From contig JAJFFC010000003.1 of NCBI GenBank assembly GCA_021776795.1, forward strand, positions 1 to 47,500: 47,500 nucleotides of DNA, read 5' to 3'. Of the stretch, positions 34,087 to 41,635 are shown piece by piece. Numbering within the stretch: position 1 is the first letter of the stretch; every line of letters starts with the position of its first letter. The position numbers were made by a program, and so were the translations under genes. Origin of the DNA: Planctomycetota bacterium. Its GTDB lineage: Bacteria > Planctomycetota > UBA1135. Below the pieces are notes generated by a model. The model made no database searches and was not told where the DNA came from. It saw nothing but the letters and a program-made list of their open reading frames with translations.

Positions 34087-34700
34087 GACATTTGTGGGGC
34101 GCGATAGCCGGCGGCGGAATAACGAACGAGATCTTGCAGCATTTGTTCGCGGTCATCGAGGCGAACTCCGTTGATGGTTTCGTGCATATCCAGAACATGA
34201 AGCATGGCACCGACCATGAACTGACTGCGCACGGAGAGAACTTCGACCGAATGATCGGGCAAGCAGCGTTGCAGTGCAGTCATAAACCGGATGACAACCG
34301 GCGCTAAAATTTCCGGCAACATTTGGTGGAGCTGAGGATGGGGTTCGTGATGCATGCGAGCAATCAAGCACGGCATGGGATTGGCTTCATCACATTCCAT
34401 GCTTTCGAACACCGGTTCCAAGAAGATGCGAATCAAGTGTTCCAGCTCCACCGGCTGGCCATTGGCTTCCGCCTCTGCCTGGTCCAGGCGTGTGAGGCGC
34501 TTCTCATTGATGGGGTCCAGGCACTCACGAACTAACTCCTTGAGCAAGCCTTCTTTGGACCCAAAGTGATAGTTCACTGCCGCAAGATTGACTCCAGCCT
34601 TGCGCGTGATTTCACGCAGGCTGGTTGCCGGGTATCCCTTCTCAGCGAAGAGCTCCCGGGCGGCGTCAAGAACGGCCGTTTGGGTGTTGGAGCTGGCCAT
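34083..34700 (-). CDS. TetR-family repressor of the efflux operon
   Basis: The ATG at 34700 (MASSNTQTAVLDAARELFAEKG) is used because it starts at the HTH domain and lies 8 nt after a likely -10; an in-frame start at 34757 would read through the operator. The length is 205 residues. The helix-turn-helix is clear (PATSLREITRKAGVNLAAVNYHFGSKEGLLKELV). The C-terminal part (FLEPVFESMECDEANPMPCLIARMHHEPHP) resembles the CerR-type ligand domain. It is the first gene of the operon and a perfect candidate for autorepression through the palindrome immediately upstream. Confidence 0.9.
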   Translation of the reverse strand: MASSNTQTAVLDAARELFAEKGYPATSLREITRKAGVNLAAVNYHFGSKEGLLKELVRECLDPINEKRLTRLDQAEAEANGQPVELEHLIRIFLEPVFESMECDEANPMPCLIARMHHEPHPQLHQMLPEILAPVVIRFMTALQRCLPDHSVEVLSVRSQFMVGAMLHVLDMHETINGVRLDDREQMLQDLVRYSAAGYRAPQMS

Positions 34701-34708
34701 GAGCGCGT

Positions 34709-34736
34709 ACCTTAATCGATTGTTTGATTCAAACAA
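34709..34736 (-). promoter_or_regulatory. Promoter of the tetR-efflux operon (TTGTTT-N16-TAAGGT)
   Basis: On the minus strand TTGTTT (34736-34731) and TAAGGT (34714-34709) are 16 bp apart, the same spacing as in both putative rRNA promoters at the right edge. The -10 ends 8 nt before the ATG at 34700, so the transcript would start at or near the start codon. Confidence 0.55.
34720..34736 (-). promoter_or_regulatory. Palindromic operator for the TetR-family repressor
   Basis: TTGTTTG-ATT-CAAACAA is a 17-bp palindrome with perfect 7-bp arms. It covers the -35 box and most of the spacer, so repressor binding would exclude RNA polymerase. Its position directly upstream of the tetR start indicates autorepression. 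Confidence 0.72.
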
Positions 34737-34765
34737 ACGTTTAGAAGGAAAAATCACCTAGAACT

Positions 34766-34787
34766 GGCTCTGTGGGCGCTCAGGGCC
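34766..34787 (-). terminator. Possible terminator after mutM
   Basis: GGCTCTG pairs with CAGGGCC (one G-T pair) around an 8-nt loop, 28 bp after the mutM stop on the minus strand. A short T run comes only some 12 nt later, so it is a weak candidate. Confidence 0.3.
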
Positions 34788-34815
34788 GTCTCACGCCTTG
34801 AATTGTTCAGGAAAT

Positions 34816-35631
34816 CTACTTCTGACAGCTGGGGCAGTAGTAGCTACTGCGCTGTCCGAGGACTTTTTGGCGAATCGCGGTGCCACATCTGCGGCAGGGT
34901 TTGCCTGCGCGGTCGTAGACCCAAAGATGCTGGGCGAAATAGCCCGGGGTGCCGTCGGCACCGGCAAAATCCCGCAGCGTGGTGCCGCCTTGTTGAATGG
35001 CTGCCGCCAGCACCTCTTTTACCTGCTGCACCAACACTTGACTGCCATGTCGGGTCAGTGCGCTGGCACGTCGCCCGGGGCGTAAGCCAGCCAAGAACAA
35101 ACTTTCTGCAGCGTAAATATTGCCGACACCCACCACGACATGCGGATCCATCAGGTGTTCCTTTAAGCTTCGCGTTCGTTTGCGTGTGCCCTGATAGAAG
35201 GCCTCTGCGGTGAAGTGATCTTGCAGCGGTTCCGGTCCGAGCTTGCGCAGCAAAGTATGGTGCTCGGGTGGCTCCGTGGTCCATATCCATAACCCGAAGC
35301 GCCTCGGGTCGTGGTAACGGAGCTCACGCTTGTGCGCCAAACCCAGAGCGAAATGCTCATGCTTGCGCCAAGGCTCTTGTTCCGAAACCACGCGCAAGCT
35401 TCCCGACATGCCCAGGTGTCCAAGGACATGCCCGTGGGCAAAGCGCAGTAATAAGTACTTGGCACGTCGCTCCAGGCCAAGGCATCGTTTGCCAGTCAGT
35501 AGCTGCGGGAAATTGCGCGGAATGGGTAGTCGCAAATCATGGCGCCGCACCGTGACCTTGCGCACCGTTTTGCCCACCACAAAGGGGGCAATCCCGCGGC
35601 AGGTCGTTTCGACTTCTGGAAGCTCCGGCAT
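34816..35631 (-). CDS. mutM: Formamidopyrimidine-DNA glycosylase
   Basis: A 271-residue base-excision-repair enzyme that removes 8-oxoguanine and formamidopyrimidines and nicks the strand. The invariant N-terminus MPELPEVETTCRGI gives the catalytic Pro (after Met removal) and Glu. The beta-elimination lysine is in ERRAKYLLL (~58), and the H2TH region reads LKEHLMDPHVVVGVGNIYAAESLF. The C-terminal zinc finger is complete (CRRCG, then YYCPSCQK). Length and motifs are standard. It is the last gene of a three-gene run with upp and an unknown protein, starting 5 bp after that gene. Confidence 0.96.
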   Translation of the reverse strand: MPELPEVETTCRGIAPFVVGKTVRKVTVRRHDLRLPIPRNFPQLLTGKRCLGLERRAKYLLLRFAHGHVLGHLGMSGSLRVVSEQEPWRKHEHFALGLAHKRELRYHDPRRFGLWIWTTEPPEHHTLLRKLGPEPLQDHFTAEAFYQGTRKRTRSLKEHLMDPHVVVGVGNIYAAESLFLAGLRPGRRASALTRHGSQVLVQQVKEVLAAAIQQGGTTLRDFAGADGTPGYFAQHLWVYDRAGKPCRRCGTAIRQKVLGQRSSYYCPSCQK

Positions 35632-35636
35632 GCGCT

Positions 35637-36653
35637 TTAGCGCATCTTGTCTTCCAGGAAGTAGAGCAGCATGTACTCTTCCGCCGTGTGTTTTGGCCCA
35701 GGCAAGTTGCGTAGGCGCCTTGCCGCAGCTTGCAGCTGACGTTCCCGATGGAACTGGTAGGCGCCAACCCCGGCCGCAGAATCATCCAGACGGAAGGTAG
35801 AGCGGCCAAGGGCGGCTTGGGCTTCTTCCACGCTGAAACACGACTTCCCGGTGTCTTCGAGCAGTTCCTCCAAGTCGTGAATCTGCTCTGTGGTGACTCC
35901 AATCAAGAATTCTTGGAAGGCCATGCCCTCGTCTTGGGTCATGCGCGCTCGTCTGAAGTAATCCACAAACTGGGGAGCACAACCGGCCTGCAGAAGCTTC
36001 ATGATTTCGGAAACACCGAGCATGGTGCCGACGCTGACGCGGAGGTGCCGACGGGCTTCCCAAATGGCTTCGAGGACAGGGAAAAATTCTTGGACCGCAC
36101 TAGAGGGCGTGCCGTCCCAGAGCGAAGTCAGACTGACGACTCCTTCGCTACGTAAGTGCCGGTCCAATGTTTCGTCCATAGCCAAGGACAGCAGCAATTC
36201 GTCGACCATCTTGAGGTAAACGCTGGCATGCACACGGCCATCGGTCATGGTTGCCAGCTCATTTGGCGCGTCGTCGTGAAAAATTTCTTCGACCAAGTAG
36301 CGCACCAAACGCCAAAAATTTAGCCTTGCCATCGTCAAGCTGCGCCATAGCATGGCGCGTGTTGGCAGGAACATTTCGACGTCGGCATCGGTGGCGTTGG
36401 CAATTAAATCGACCAAGGTGCCGAGGCCTCGTTGACGTGCCCCTAGTTCGCGTTCTTGAAAGACCGGAGGATAACTTTCGAGTGCATCGCGAATGGCATG
36501 AATGCGTTGCACATGCGCGCGAGCAATCTCTAGGAATCGTTTCGTATCTGGATGGGTTCCAGATTCCACGGCACTCCAGAAGGCGAGCAGGGCCTCCTGC
36601 TCGCGGAAGGAGAACGGAGTGTCTGGACCGAAATGAATGGTAGGGGCGGGCAC
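35637..36653 (-). CDS. Hypothetical alpha-helical protein
   Basis: A 338-residue soluble, mostly helical protein, not recognised. It starts at a GTG 9 bp after upp and ends 5 bp before mutM, so it is clearly part of that operon. Features that stand out: TLVDLIANATDADVEMFLPTRAMLWRSL, a repeated helical pattern around EIFHDDAPNELATMTDGRVHASVYLK, and a C-terminal AEEYMLLYFLEDKMR. There is no signal peptide, membrane segment or catalytic motif. The association with a DNA-repair glycosylase and a pyrimidine-salvage enzyme hints at nucleotide metabolism, but no function can be claimed. Confidence 0.75.
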   Translation of the reverse strand: MPAPTIHFGPDTPFSFREQEALLAFWSAVESGTHPDTKRFLEIARAHVQRIHAIRDALESYPPVFQERELGARQRGLGTLVDLIANATDADVEMFLPTRAMLWRSLTMARLNFWRLVRYLVEEIFHDDAPNELATMTDGRVHASVYLKMVDELLLSLAMDETLDRHLRSEGVVSLTSLWDGTPSSAVQEFFPVLEAIWEARRHLRVSVGTMLGVSEIMKLLQAGCAPQFVDYFRRARMTQDEGMAFQEFLIGVTTEQIHDLEELLEDTGKSCFSVEEAQAALGRSTFRLDDSAAGVGAYQFHRERQLQAAARRLRNLPGPKHTAEEYMLLYFLEDKMR

Positions 36654-36662
36654 GTGCAGCGA

Positions 36663-37286
36663 TTATGCGGTGGCGAACTGGCGGTCTCCAGCGTCGCCGA
36701 GGCCGGGACGAATGTACCCATTTTCATCCAGGTTGCGGTCCATTGCAGCCAAATGAATCGAAACTTCTGGATCGGCGGCGTGCAATGCCGCGACCCCTTC
36801 CGGGGAACCAATCAAGCTGAGCATTTGAATCTTGTTCACGCCCCATTCCCGCAAGGCGGTGCATGCCGCAATGGCCGTGCCACCGGTGGCGAGCATGGGG
36901 TCAAGAACCAGGGCTCGCTCCGGGGGGCCACCGGCGGGAAGCTTGTTGTAATAGGGCACTGGTTTTAGCGCGGTTTCATCGCGATAGAAGCCGAGGTGAC
37001 GCACGGAAGCTTCGGGAAGCAAGGTGGCCAGTGGCGGGACCATGCCCAGGCCTGCTCGCAGGATGGGGACCAAGGCGACGTGCTCGGCGAGTTCTTGAGC
37101 CTCGGTCAGCTCCAATGGTGTCGGCACTTCCACGCACCGCGTGGCCAGATCTTTGGTCGCGGCGAGGCCGAGAATGGTCGAAAGGCCTGCAACCACTTCA
37201 CGGAATCGAGCCGCAGAAGTCTCCTTGTGGCGCAGTTCACGTAATAGGGATAGGGCTACCGGGTGTTTTAGAATGAGGGCCGTCAC
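36663..37286 (-). CDS. upp: Uracil phosphoribosyltransferase
   Basis: Converts uracil and PRPP to UMP in pyrimidine salvage. The GTG at 37286 gives 207 residues, the usual UPRT length, and starts the protein with TALILKHPVALSLLRELR, like other members; an upstream TTG at 37331 would add 15 unneeded residues. The PRPP-binding loop is LVLDPMLATGGTA and the uracil-binding C-terminus is NGYIRPGLGDAGDRQF. It also has the conserved VPILRAGLGM. It is the first gene of upp-unknown-mutM and is divergent from the DUF3293-deoC operon, which handles deoxyribose salvage. Confidence 0.94.
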   Translation of the reverse strand: MTALILKHPVALSLLRELRHKETSAARFREVVAGLSTILGLAATKDLATRCVEVPTPLELTEAQELAEHVALVPILRAGLGMVPPLATLLPEASVRHLGFYRDETALKPVPYYNKLPAGGPPERALVLDPMLATGGTAIAACTALREWGVNKIQMLSLIGSPEGVAALHAADPEVSIHLAAMDRNLDENGYIRPGLGDAGDRQFATA

Positions 37287-37324
37287 GAGTTCAGAGGCTG
37301 GAATCCCAAGGGAGGAGGGCTTCG

Positions 37325-37354
37325 GCGACAACTACCCTAGCTCCCCGCTAGAAT
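37325..37354 (+). promoter_or_regulatory. Putative promoter of the DUF3293-deoC operon (GCGACA-N18-TAGAAT)
   Basis: TAGAAT (37349-37354) lies 7 nt before the ATG at 37362, with GCGACA 18 bp upstream as a possible -35. There is no Shine-Dalgarno sequence, so a leaderless mRNA is likely. Confidence 0.45.
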
Positions 37355-37361
37355 CGCTTCC

Positions 37362-37874
37362 ATGACAGCACCCGATTGGTTGCAGGTCTACCGCGACTCC
37401 CTATATGCGGTAGCCGACCCCCGTGAAGAGGGTCCTGGCCATTGGTGTGGCTTTCGCCTCAACGCCGATGCCGATTCTGGCATGCCCAACTCGCTGGTGG
37501 AAATTCTCGAAGGGGCAAGCAGTGGGACCCTGATTACGGCATGGAATCCGATGTCTCAGGAACTCTCTCGCAAGAAAAATCGCAGCGCCAATACCAAGTT
37601 CAAGCGCGCCTTACTCGATCATCAGGGCGAGGTCCTTGCCGCCTTTGGTGCTTCCCTCCCTGGCGTGACTCCAGAATGGAGTGAAGAGGGATTTTTCGTG
37701 CGAGACTGGAACCTGGAACAGGCATTGTCCTGGGCCTTTTTCGTACGCCAGCGAGCTGTGGTCCATTGGACTCCATCAAGTATCGGATTGTTGTTCTGTC
37801 CCACGGCAACTTTTCATCCCTGTGGGGCAGTCCTGGAACAAATAGATCCGCGCCTAGAAACGGCTGCGAACTAG
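37362..37874 (+). CDS. DUF3293 family protein
   Basis: A 170-residue protein matching DUF3293: the family's TAWNPMSQELSRKKNRSANTKFKRAL segment is clear, followed by PEWSEEGFFVRDWNLEQA and a C-terminal FVRQRAVVHW. Function is not established. It opens a six-gene plus-strand run and ends 2 bp before deoC. Confidence 0.83.
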   Translation: MTAPDWLQVYRDSLYAVADPREEGPGHWCGFRLNADADSGMPNSLVEILEGASSGTLITAWNPMSQELSRKKNRSANTKFKRALLDHQGEVLAAFGASLPGVTPEWSEEGFFVRDWNLEQALSWAFFVRQRAVVHWTPSSIGLLFCPTATFHPCGAVLEQIDPRLETAAN

Positions 37875-37876
37875 AT

Positions 37877-38776
37877 ATGAATCCCTCCAAGTCAGATCAT
37901 GAGCGCGCGGTGGACCCGGTGGCTCTCGAACAGCGTGCGGCGAGTTTTTGCACGCGCAGCTTGAAGAAGGAAACCAAAGCCCAGGGGTTGCGATTGGTCG
38001 TCGCCATGACTGATCTCACCACGCTCGAGGGCAGTGACTCTCCAGAGAAAGTGCGGTCGCTTTGCCGCAAGGCTCTATGTCCGGATCCGAGCATTCCCAA
38101 TCTTCCTCAGGTGGCTGCGGTTTGCGTGTATCCCAAGTGGGTGGGCTTGGCAAAGGAGTGCGTGGGGGATAGTGGTGTGCGCGTGGCGAGTGTGGCTTCC
38201 GCCTTTCCGAGTGGCCAGGTGGCCTTGGAGACCAAGTTGGCCGATGTCCGTGAAGCGGTCGCCCAGGGAGCCGACGAAATCGACATGGTTCTGCAGCGCG
38301 GTGCCTTTCTCTCCGGCAACCACCAAGAGGTCGAAGACGAAATCCACGCGATCAAAGAAGCCTGCGAAAGCGCTCACCTCAAGGTCATTTTGGAAACCGG
38401 CGAATTGGGTTCCATGGATGCCATCGCCAGGGCCAGTCACCTGGCCATGAATGCCGGCGCGGATTTCATCAAAACCAGTACCGGCAAGATTCAACCTGCC
38501 GCGACCATGCCGGTAACGCTGCTCATGCTCGAAGCGATTCGCTCCCACTATCTCGCCGGCGGGGGCATGATCGGCATGAAGCCTGCCGGCGGCATTCGTG
38601 CTGCGAAAGAGGCACTGCATTACCTAGTCATGGTCAAGGAAACCTTGGGCAATGCCTGGATGACCCCGGAATGGTTCCGTTTTGGCGCCAGCTCCCTTTT
38701 GAACGATGTGCTGCGCCAGCTGCAGCGGCTAGAAAGTGGTCGTTATGCTGCGCAATACGATGTCACCGAGACCTAA
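37877..38776 (+). CDS. deoC: Deoxyribose-phosphate aldolase
   Basis: Cleaves 2-deoxyribose 5-phosphate into acetaldehyde and glyceraldehyde 3-phosphate. The start at 37877 (MNPSKSDHERAVDP) is used rather than an upstream in-frame ATG lying over DUF3293. The length is 299 residues, longer than the ~220-250 of many bacterial enzymes and closer to the long/eukaryote-like DERA group. The Schiff-base lysine is in DFIKTSTGK (~199), and the other core motifs are EIDMVLQRGAFLSGN, LKVILETGEL and MKPAGGIR. It ends directly before the aldehyde dehydrogenase gene, which could take up its acetaldehyde. Confidence 0.94.
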   Translation: MNPSKSDHERAVDPVALEQRAASFCTRSLKKETKAQGLRLVVAMTDLTTLEGSDSPEKVRSLCRKALCPDPSIPNLPQVAAVCVYPKWVGLAKECVGDSGVRVASVASAFPSGQVALETKLADVREAVAQGADEIDMVLQRGAFLSGNHQEVEDEIHAIKEACESAHLKVILETGELGSMDAIARASHLAMNAGADFIKTSTGKIQPAATMPVTLLMLEAIRSHYLAGGGMIGMKPAGGIRAAKEALHYLVMVKETLGNAWMTPEWFRFGASSLLNDVLRQLQRLESGRYAAQYDVTET

Positions 38777-40255
38777 ATGACTCCAAAAACACTGAACATC
38801 GAAGCGCCGGCATTGGATTTCGGCGAGCATTGGGAATACGCGCCGGCGCCGGAAGGCACCAAGGTTGAGATTGCTGCACGCTACGGCGCCTTCATCAATG
38901 GCGAGTTCGTCAAGGGACATGGCCGCAAGCGGTTGACCACGGTGAATCCGGCAACAGAAGAAACTCTGAGCGAGGTCCTGATTGCGAACCCCAAGGACAT
39001 CGACGATGCGGTGGCAGCAGCACGCGCCGCATTGCCGAAATGGAAGCGCTTGAAGCCGCAAGAGCGAGCGAAGTATTTGTTCCGCATTGCGCGCCGAATT
39101 CAAGAACGCGCACGTGAGCTTGCTGTTCTGGAAACGCTCGACAATGGCAAGCCGATTAAAGAATCGCGCGATGTCGACATTCCCGAAGCCGCGAAACACT
39201 TCTTCTATCACGCCGGTTGGGCCGACAAGCTCGACTACGTCTTTCCCGGTCGCAAAGCGCGTCCGGTTGGTGTTTGTGCGCAGATCATTCCCTGGAACTT
39301 CCCGTTCTTGATGGCAGCTTGGAAGATTGCCCCCGCGATTGCCTGTGGTAACACGGTGGTCCTGAAGCCTGCGGAAACCACTCCCTTGACCGCGTTGCGC
39401 TTAGCGGAGATTTTCCAGGAAGTAGGGCTCCCACCCGGTGTGGTCAATATTGTTCCGGGCGACGGCACTACTGGTGCGGCTTTGGCCGCGCACCCCGGTT
39501 GTCAGAAACTCGCCTTCACCGGGAGTACTGCCGTGGGCAAGGAGTTGGCGCGGGTCAATGCCGGAACCTCGAAACGATTGACCTTGGAGCTTGGTGGAAA
39601 ATCGCCGCACATCATCTTTAACGATGCCAGCCTAGATGCTGCCGTGGAAGGAGTGGTGCAAGGCATTTTCTTCAACCAGGGCCATGTCTGTTGTGCAGGT
39701 TCGCGCCTGTTCGTGCAGGAAGATGTCTTGCCCGAGGTGCAGCAACTGTTGCGTGCTCGATTACATAACCTGCGCGTCGGCGACCCCTTGGATAAAAACA
39801 CCGACCTCGGCGCAATCAATTCGGCGAGTCAGCTAGCGACGATTCAGCATTATCTGAAGTTGGGCGTTGCCGAAGGCGCAAGCCTACAGCAAATCAAAAC
39901 CAAATTGCCGAAGAAGGGTTATTGGTGTGCGCCGACTTGGTTTGAAGGGGTCCAGCCTGCGCATGTGATTGCTCGCGAGGAAATCTTTGGCCCGGTGCTT
40001 GCGGTCATGAGTTTCCGCACTCCAGAGGAGGCGCTCACACGCGCCAACAATACGCCCTATGGCTTGGCCGCGGGCATTTGGAGCGATAAGGGCGCGCGCA
40101 TCTTTGACATCGCCGCCAAACTCAAGGCCGGAGTGGTGTGGTGCAACACTTACAACCGCTTCGACGCCACCTCGCCTTTCGGCGGATACAAACAAAGTGG
40201 ATTTGGCCGCGAAGGTGGCCGCCACGGTCTACTCCCTTACTTGGAGCTTTCCTGA
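38777..40255 (+). CDS. NAD(P)-dependent aldehyde dehydrogenase (catalytic partner)
   Basis: A 492-residue aldehyde dehydrogenase starting immediately after the deoC stop. All hallmarks are present: FPFLMAAWKIAPAIACGNTVVLKPAE, the cofactor turn FTGSTAVGKEL, the active-site glutamate in LELGGKSPHI, and the nucleophile loop FFNQGHVCCAGSR, with the catalytic Cys at ~305. It should oxidise an aldehyde to the acid; the acetaldehyde from DeoC is the most likely substrate. Its stop overlaps the next start (TGATG), so the following ALDH-like gene is translationally coupled. Confidence 0.93.
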   Translation: MTPKTLNIEAPALDFGEHWEYAPAPEGTKVEIAARYGAFINGEFVKGHGRKRLTTVNPATEETLSEVLIANPKDIDDAVAAARAALPKWKRLKPQERAKYLFRIARRIQERARELAVLETLDNGKPIKESRDVDIPEAAKHFFYHAGWADKLDYVFPGRKARPVGVCAQIIPWNFPFLMAAWKIAPAIACGNTVVLKPAETTPLTALRLAEIFQEVGLPPGVVNIVPGDGTTGAALAAHPGCQKLAFTGSTAVGKELARVNAGTSKRLTLELGGKSPHIIFNDASLDAAVEGVVQGIFFNQGHVCCAGSRLFVQEDVLPEVQQLLRARLHNLRVGDPLDKNTDLGAINSASQLATIQHYLKLGVAEGASLQQIKTKLPKKGYWCAPTWFEGVQPAHVIAREEIFGPVLAVMSFRTPEEALTRANNTPYGLAAGIWSDKGARIFDIAAKLKAGVVWCNTYNRFDATSPFGGYKQSGFGREGGRHGLLPYLELS

Positions 40256-41139
40256 TGACTTCCTCTACACCGGAACGATTGTCGGTCCTTAAGACCTATA
40301 AGCTCTACCTAGGCGGCGCCTATCCGCGCACCGAATCTGGGCGCACGATGCCGATTCACGACGCCAAAGACAATCTGGTTGCGCACTTTTGCTTGGCTTC
40401 ACGAAAGGATTTCCGTAACGCCGTCGGCGCCGCGCGCAAAGCCCAAGACTCATGGGCTTCCAGAACAAATTATTTGCGCGGACAGATTCTCTACCGCATG
40501 GCCGAGATGCTGGAAGGGCGTACTGATGAATTCCGCCAAGCTCTCGTGGTGGGTGGTCATACAGCAAGGCAGGCCCAGCAAGAACTTGAGGCTGCGGTCG
40601 ACCGTTTGGTCGCCTTTGCCGGTTGGGCCGATAAGTACAGCCAGATTCTGGGTTGTCACAACCCGGTTGCCGCGCCTTACTACAACTTCAGCGTGCCGGA
40701 ACCAAGTGGGGTTTGCGTGGCGGTCGCCCCCGATGAAGCTCCCTTGCTGGGCTTGGTTTCTTTATTGGCGCCTCTTCTTTGCGTGGGTAACGCCGTCGTC
40801 GCTTTGGGCAGTCAGAAAGCGCCTTTAGCCACCGCCCTGTTCGGGGAGGTTTGCGGCGTCTCCGATGTTCCCGCTGGTGTCCTCAATCTTCTCACCGGGG
40901 ACCGCGCCGAACTTCTTCCCGAGTTCTCGGCTCACCGCGATGTCGATGCCATTCTCACCGCCAATCTGCGTCCGGCAGAGCGGCGCATTTTGGATCTTGG
41001 CACCGCCGACAACATGAAGCGCGTGCACCATGAAAAGTGGGGCAAGGGCGCAATCATGGACACAGGCCTCATGCACGGCCCCGATCGCCTGCTGCCGCTG
41101 ATTGAAATCAAAACCATCTGGCATCCGGTGGGGCGGTGA
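40255..41139 (+). CDS. Non-catalytic, truncated ALDH-like protein (ALDH16-type second domain)
   Basis: A 294-residue protein that begins at the ATG overlapping the previous stop. It has the ALDH N-terminal half (YKLYLGGAYPRTESGRTMPI, DSWASRTNYLRGQILYRMAEMLEGR) and the nucleotide-domain stretch (PEPSGVCVAVAPDEAPLLGLVSLLAPLLCVGNAVVAL). No ELGGK glutamate motif and no catalytic-cysteine loop are present, and the protein stops well before the usual ~480 residues. It is therefore probably enzymatically dead and partners the active ALDH just upstream. ALDH16 proteins contain an active ALDH plus a second, cysteine-less ALDH domain in one chain; here they are separate, coupled genes. Confidence 0.82.
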   Translation: MTSSTPERLSVLKTYKLYLGGAYPRTESGRTMPIHDAKDNLVAHFCLASRKDFRNAVGAARKAQDSWASRTNYLRGQILYRMAEMLEGRTDEFRQALVVGGHTARQAQQELEAAVDRLVAFAGWADKYSQILGCHNPVAAPYYNFSVPEPSGVCVAVAPDEAPLLGLVSLLAPLLCVGNAVVALGSQKAPLATALFGEVCGVSDVPAGVLNLLTGDRAELLPEFSAHRDVDAILTANLRPAERRILDLGTADNMKRVHHEKWGKGAIMDTGLMHGPDRLLPLIEIKTIWHPVGR

Positions 41140-41603
41140 CCCTGCGCCGCGTGCGCAATGAAGATTCCGCCGGCATCATCTCCCTAATTGAGAGTTGCTT
41201 CGCGGAATATCCCGGCAACGTCCTCGACGTAGACGGCGAAGAGCCAGAGCTTCGTCAACCGGCCGACGGCTTCCCCGCATTCTGGGTGGTGGAAGATGAG
41301 CAAGGCACGATTGTGGGGTGCATCGGCCTTGGTTTGAGCAACGCTCCGATTGCCGAGCTGAAGAAGTGTTATGTCCACGCCAGCCAGCGTGGCCAAGGCT
41401 GGGGGCGCAAACTCGAGCAAGAAGTCGTCGCTCAAGCGCTGCGTCGAGGATGCCAGGCGGTCGAGCTCTGGACCGACACCCGATTCACTTTGGCGCACCA
41501 GGTTTATGAGGCGCTCGGCTATCGCCACACTGGGCAAATGCGCGAACTGCACGACCTCAGCCAAACCGTCGAATACCACTACCAAAAGCAGTTGCAGGGC
41601 TGA
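41136..41603 (+). CDS. GNAT-family N-acetyltransferase
   Basis: A 155-residue GNAT enzyme, starting at a GTG that overlaps the previous stop as GTGA. The acetyl-CoA loop reads RGQGWGRKLEQEVVAQA, preceded by ELKKCYVHASQ and followed by LAHQVYEALGYRHTGQMREL. The acceptor substrate cannot be inferred. It is the last gene before ileS, which has its own promoter-like box, so GNAT ends the deoC-ALDH unit. Confidence 0.87.
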   Translation: MTLRRVRNEDSAGIISLIESCFAEYPGNVLDVDGEEPELRQPADGFPAFWVVEDEQGTIVGCIGLGLSNAPIAELKKCYVHASQRGQGWGRKLEQEVVAQALRRGCQAVELWTDTRFTLAHQVYEALGYRHTGQMRELHDLSQTVEYHYQKQLQG

Positions 41604-41621
41604 AATAGGGCGCCGCAAGGC

Positions 41622-41627
41622 TAGAAT
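41622..41627 (+). promoter_or_regulatory. Putative -10 box (TAGAAT) of ileS
   Basis: TAGAAT is 8 nt before the ATG at 41636. CTGAAA 16 bp further upstream (41600-41605) could serve as a weak -35. There is no Shine-Dalgarno sequence. Confidence 0.45.
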
Positions 41628-41635
41628 CCGCCCCT

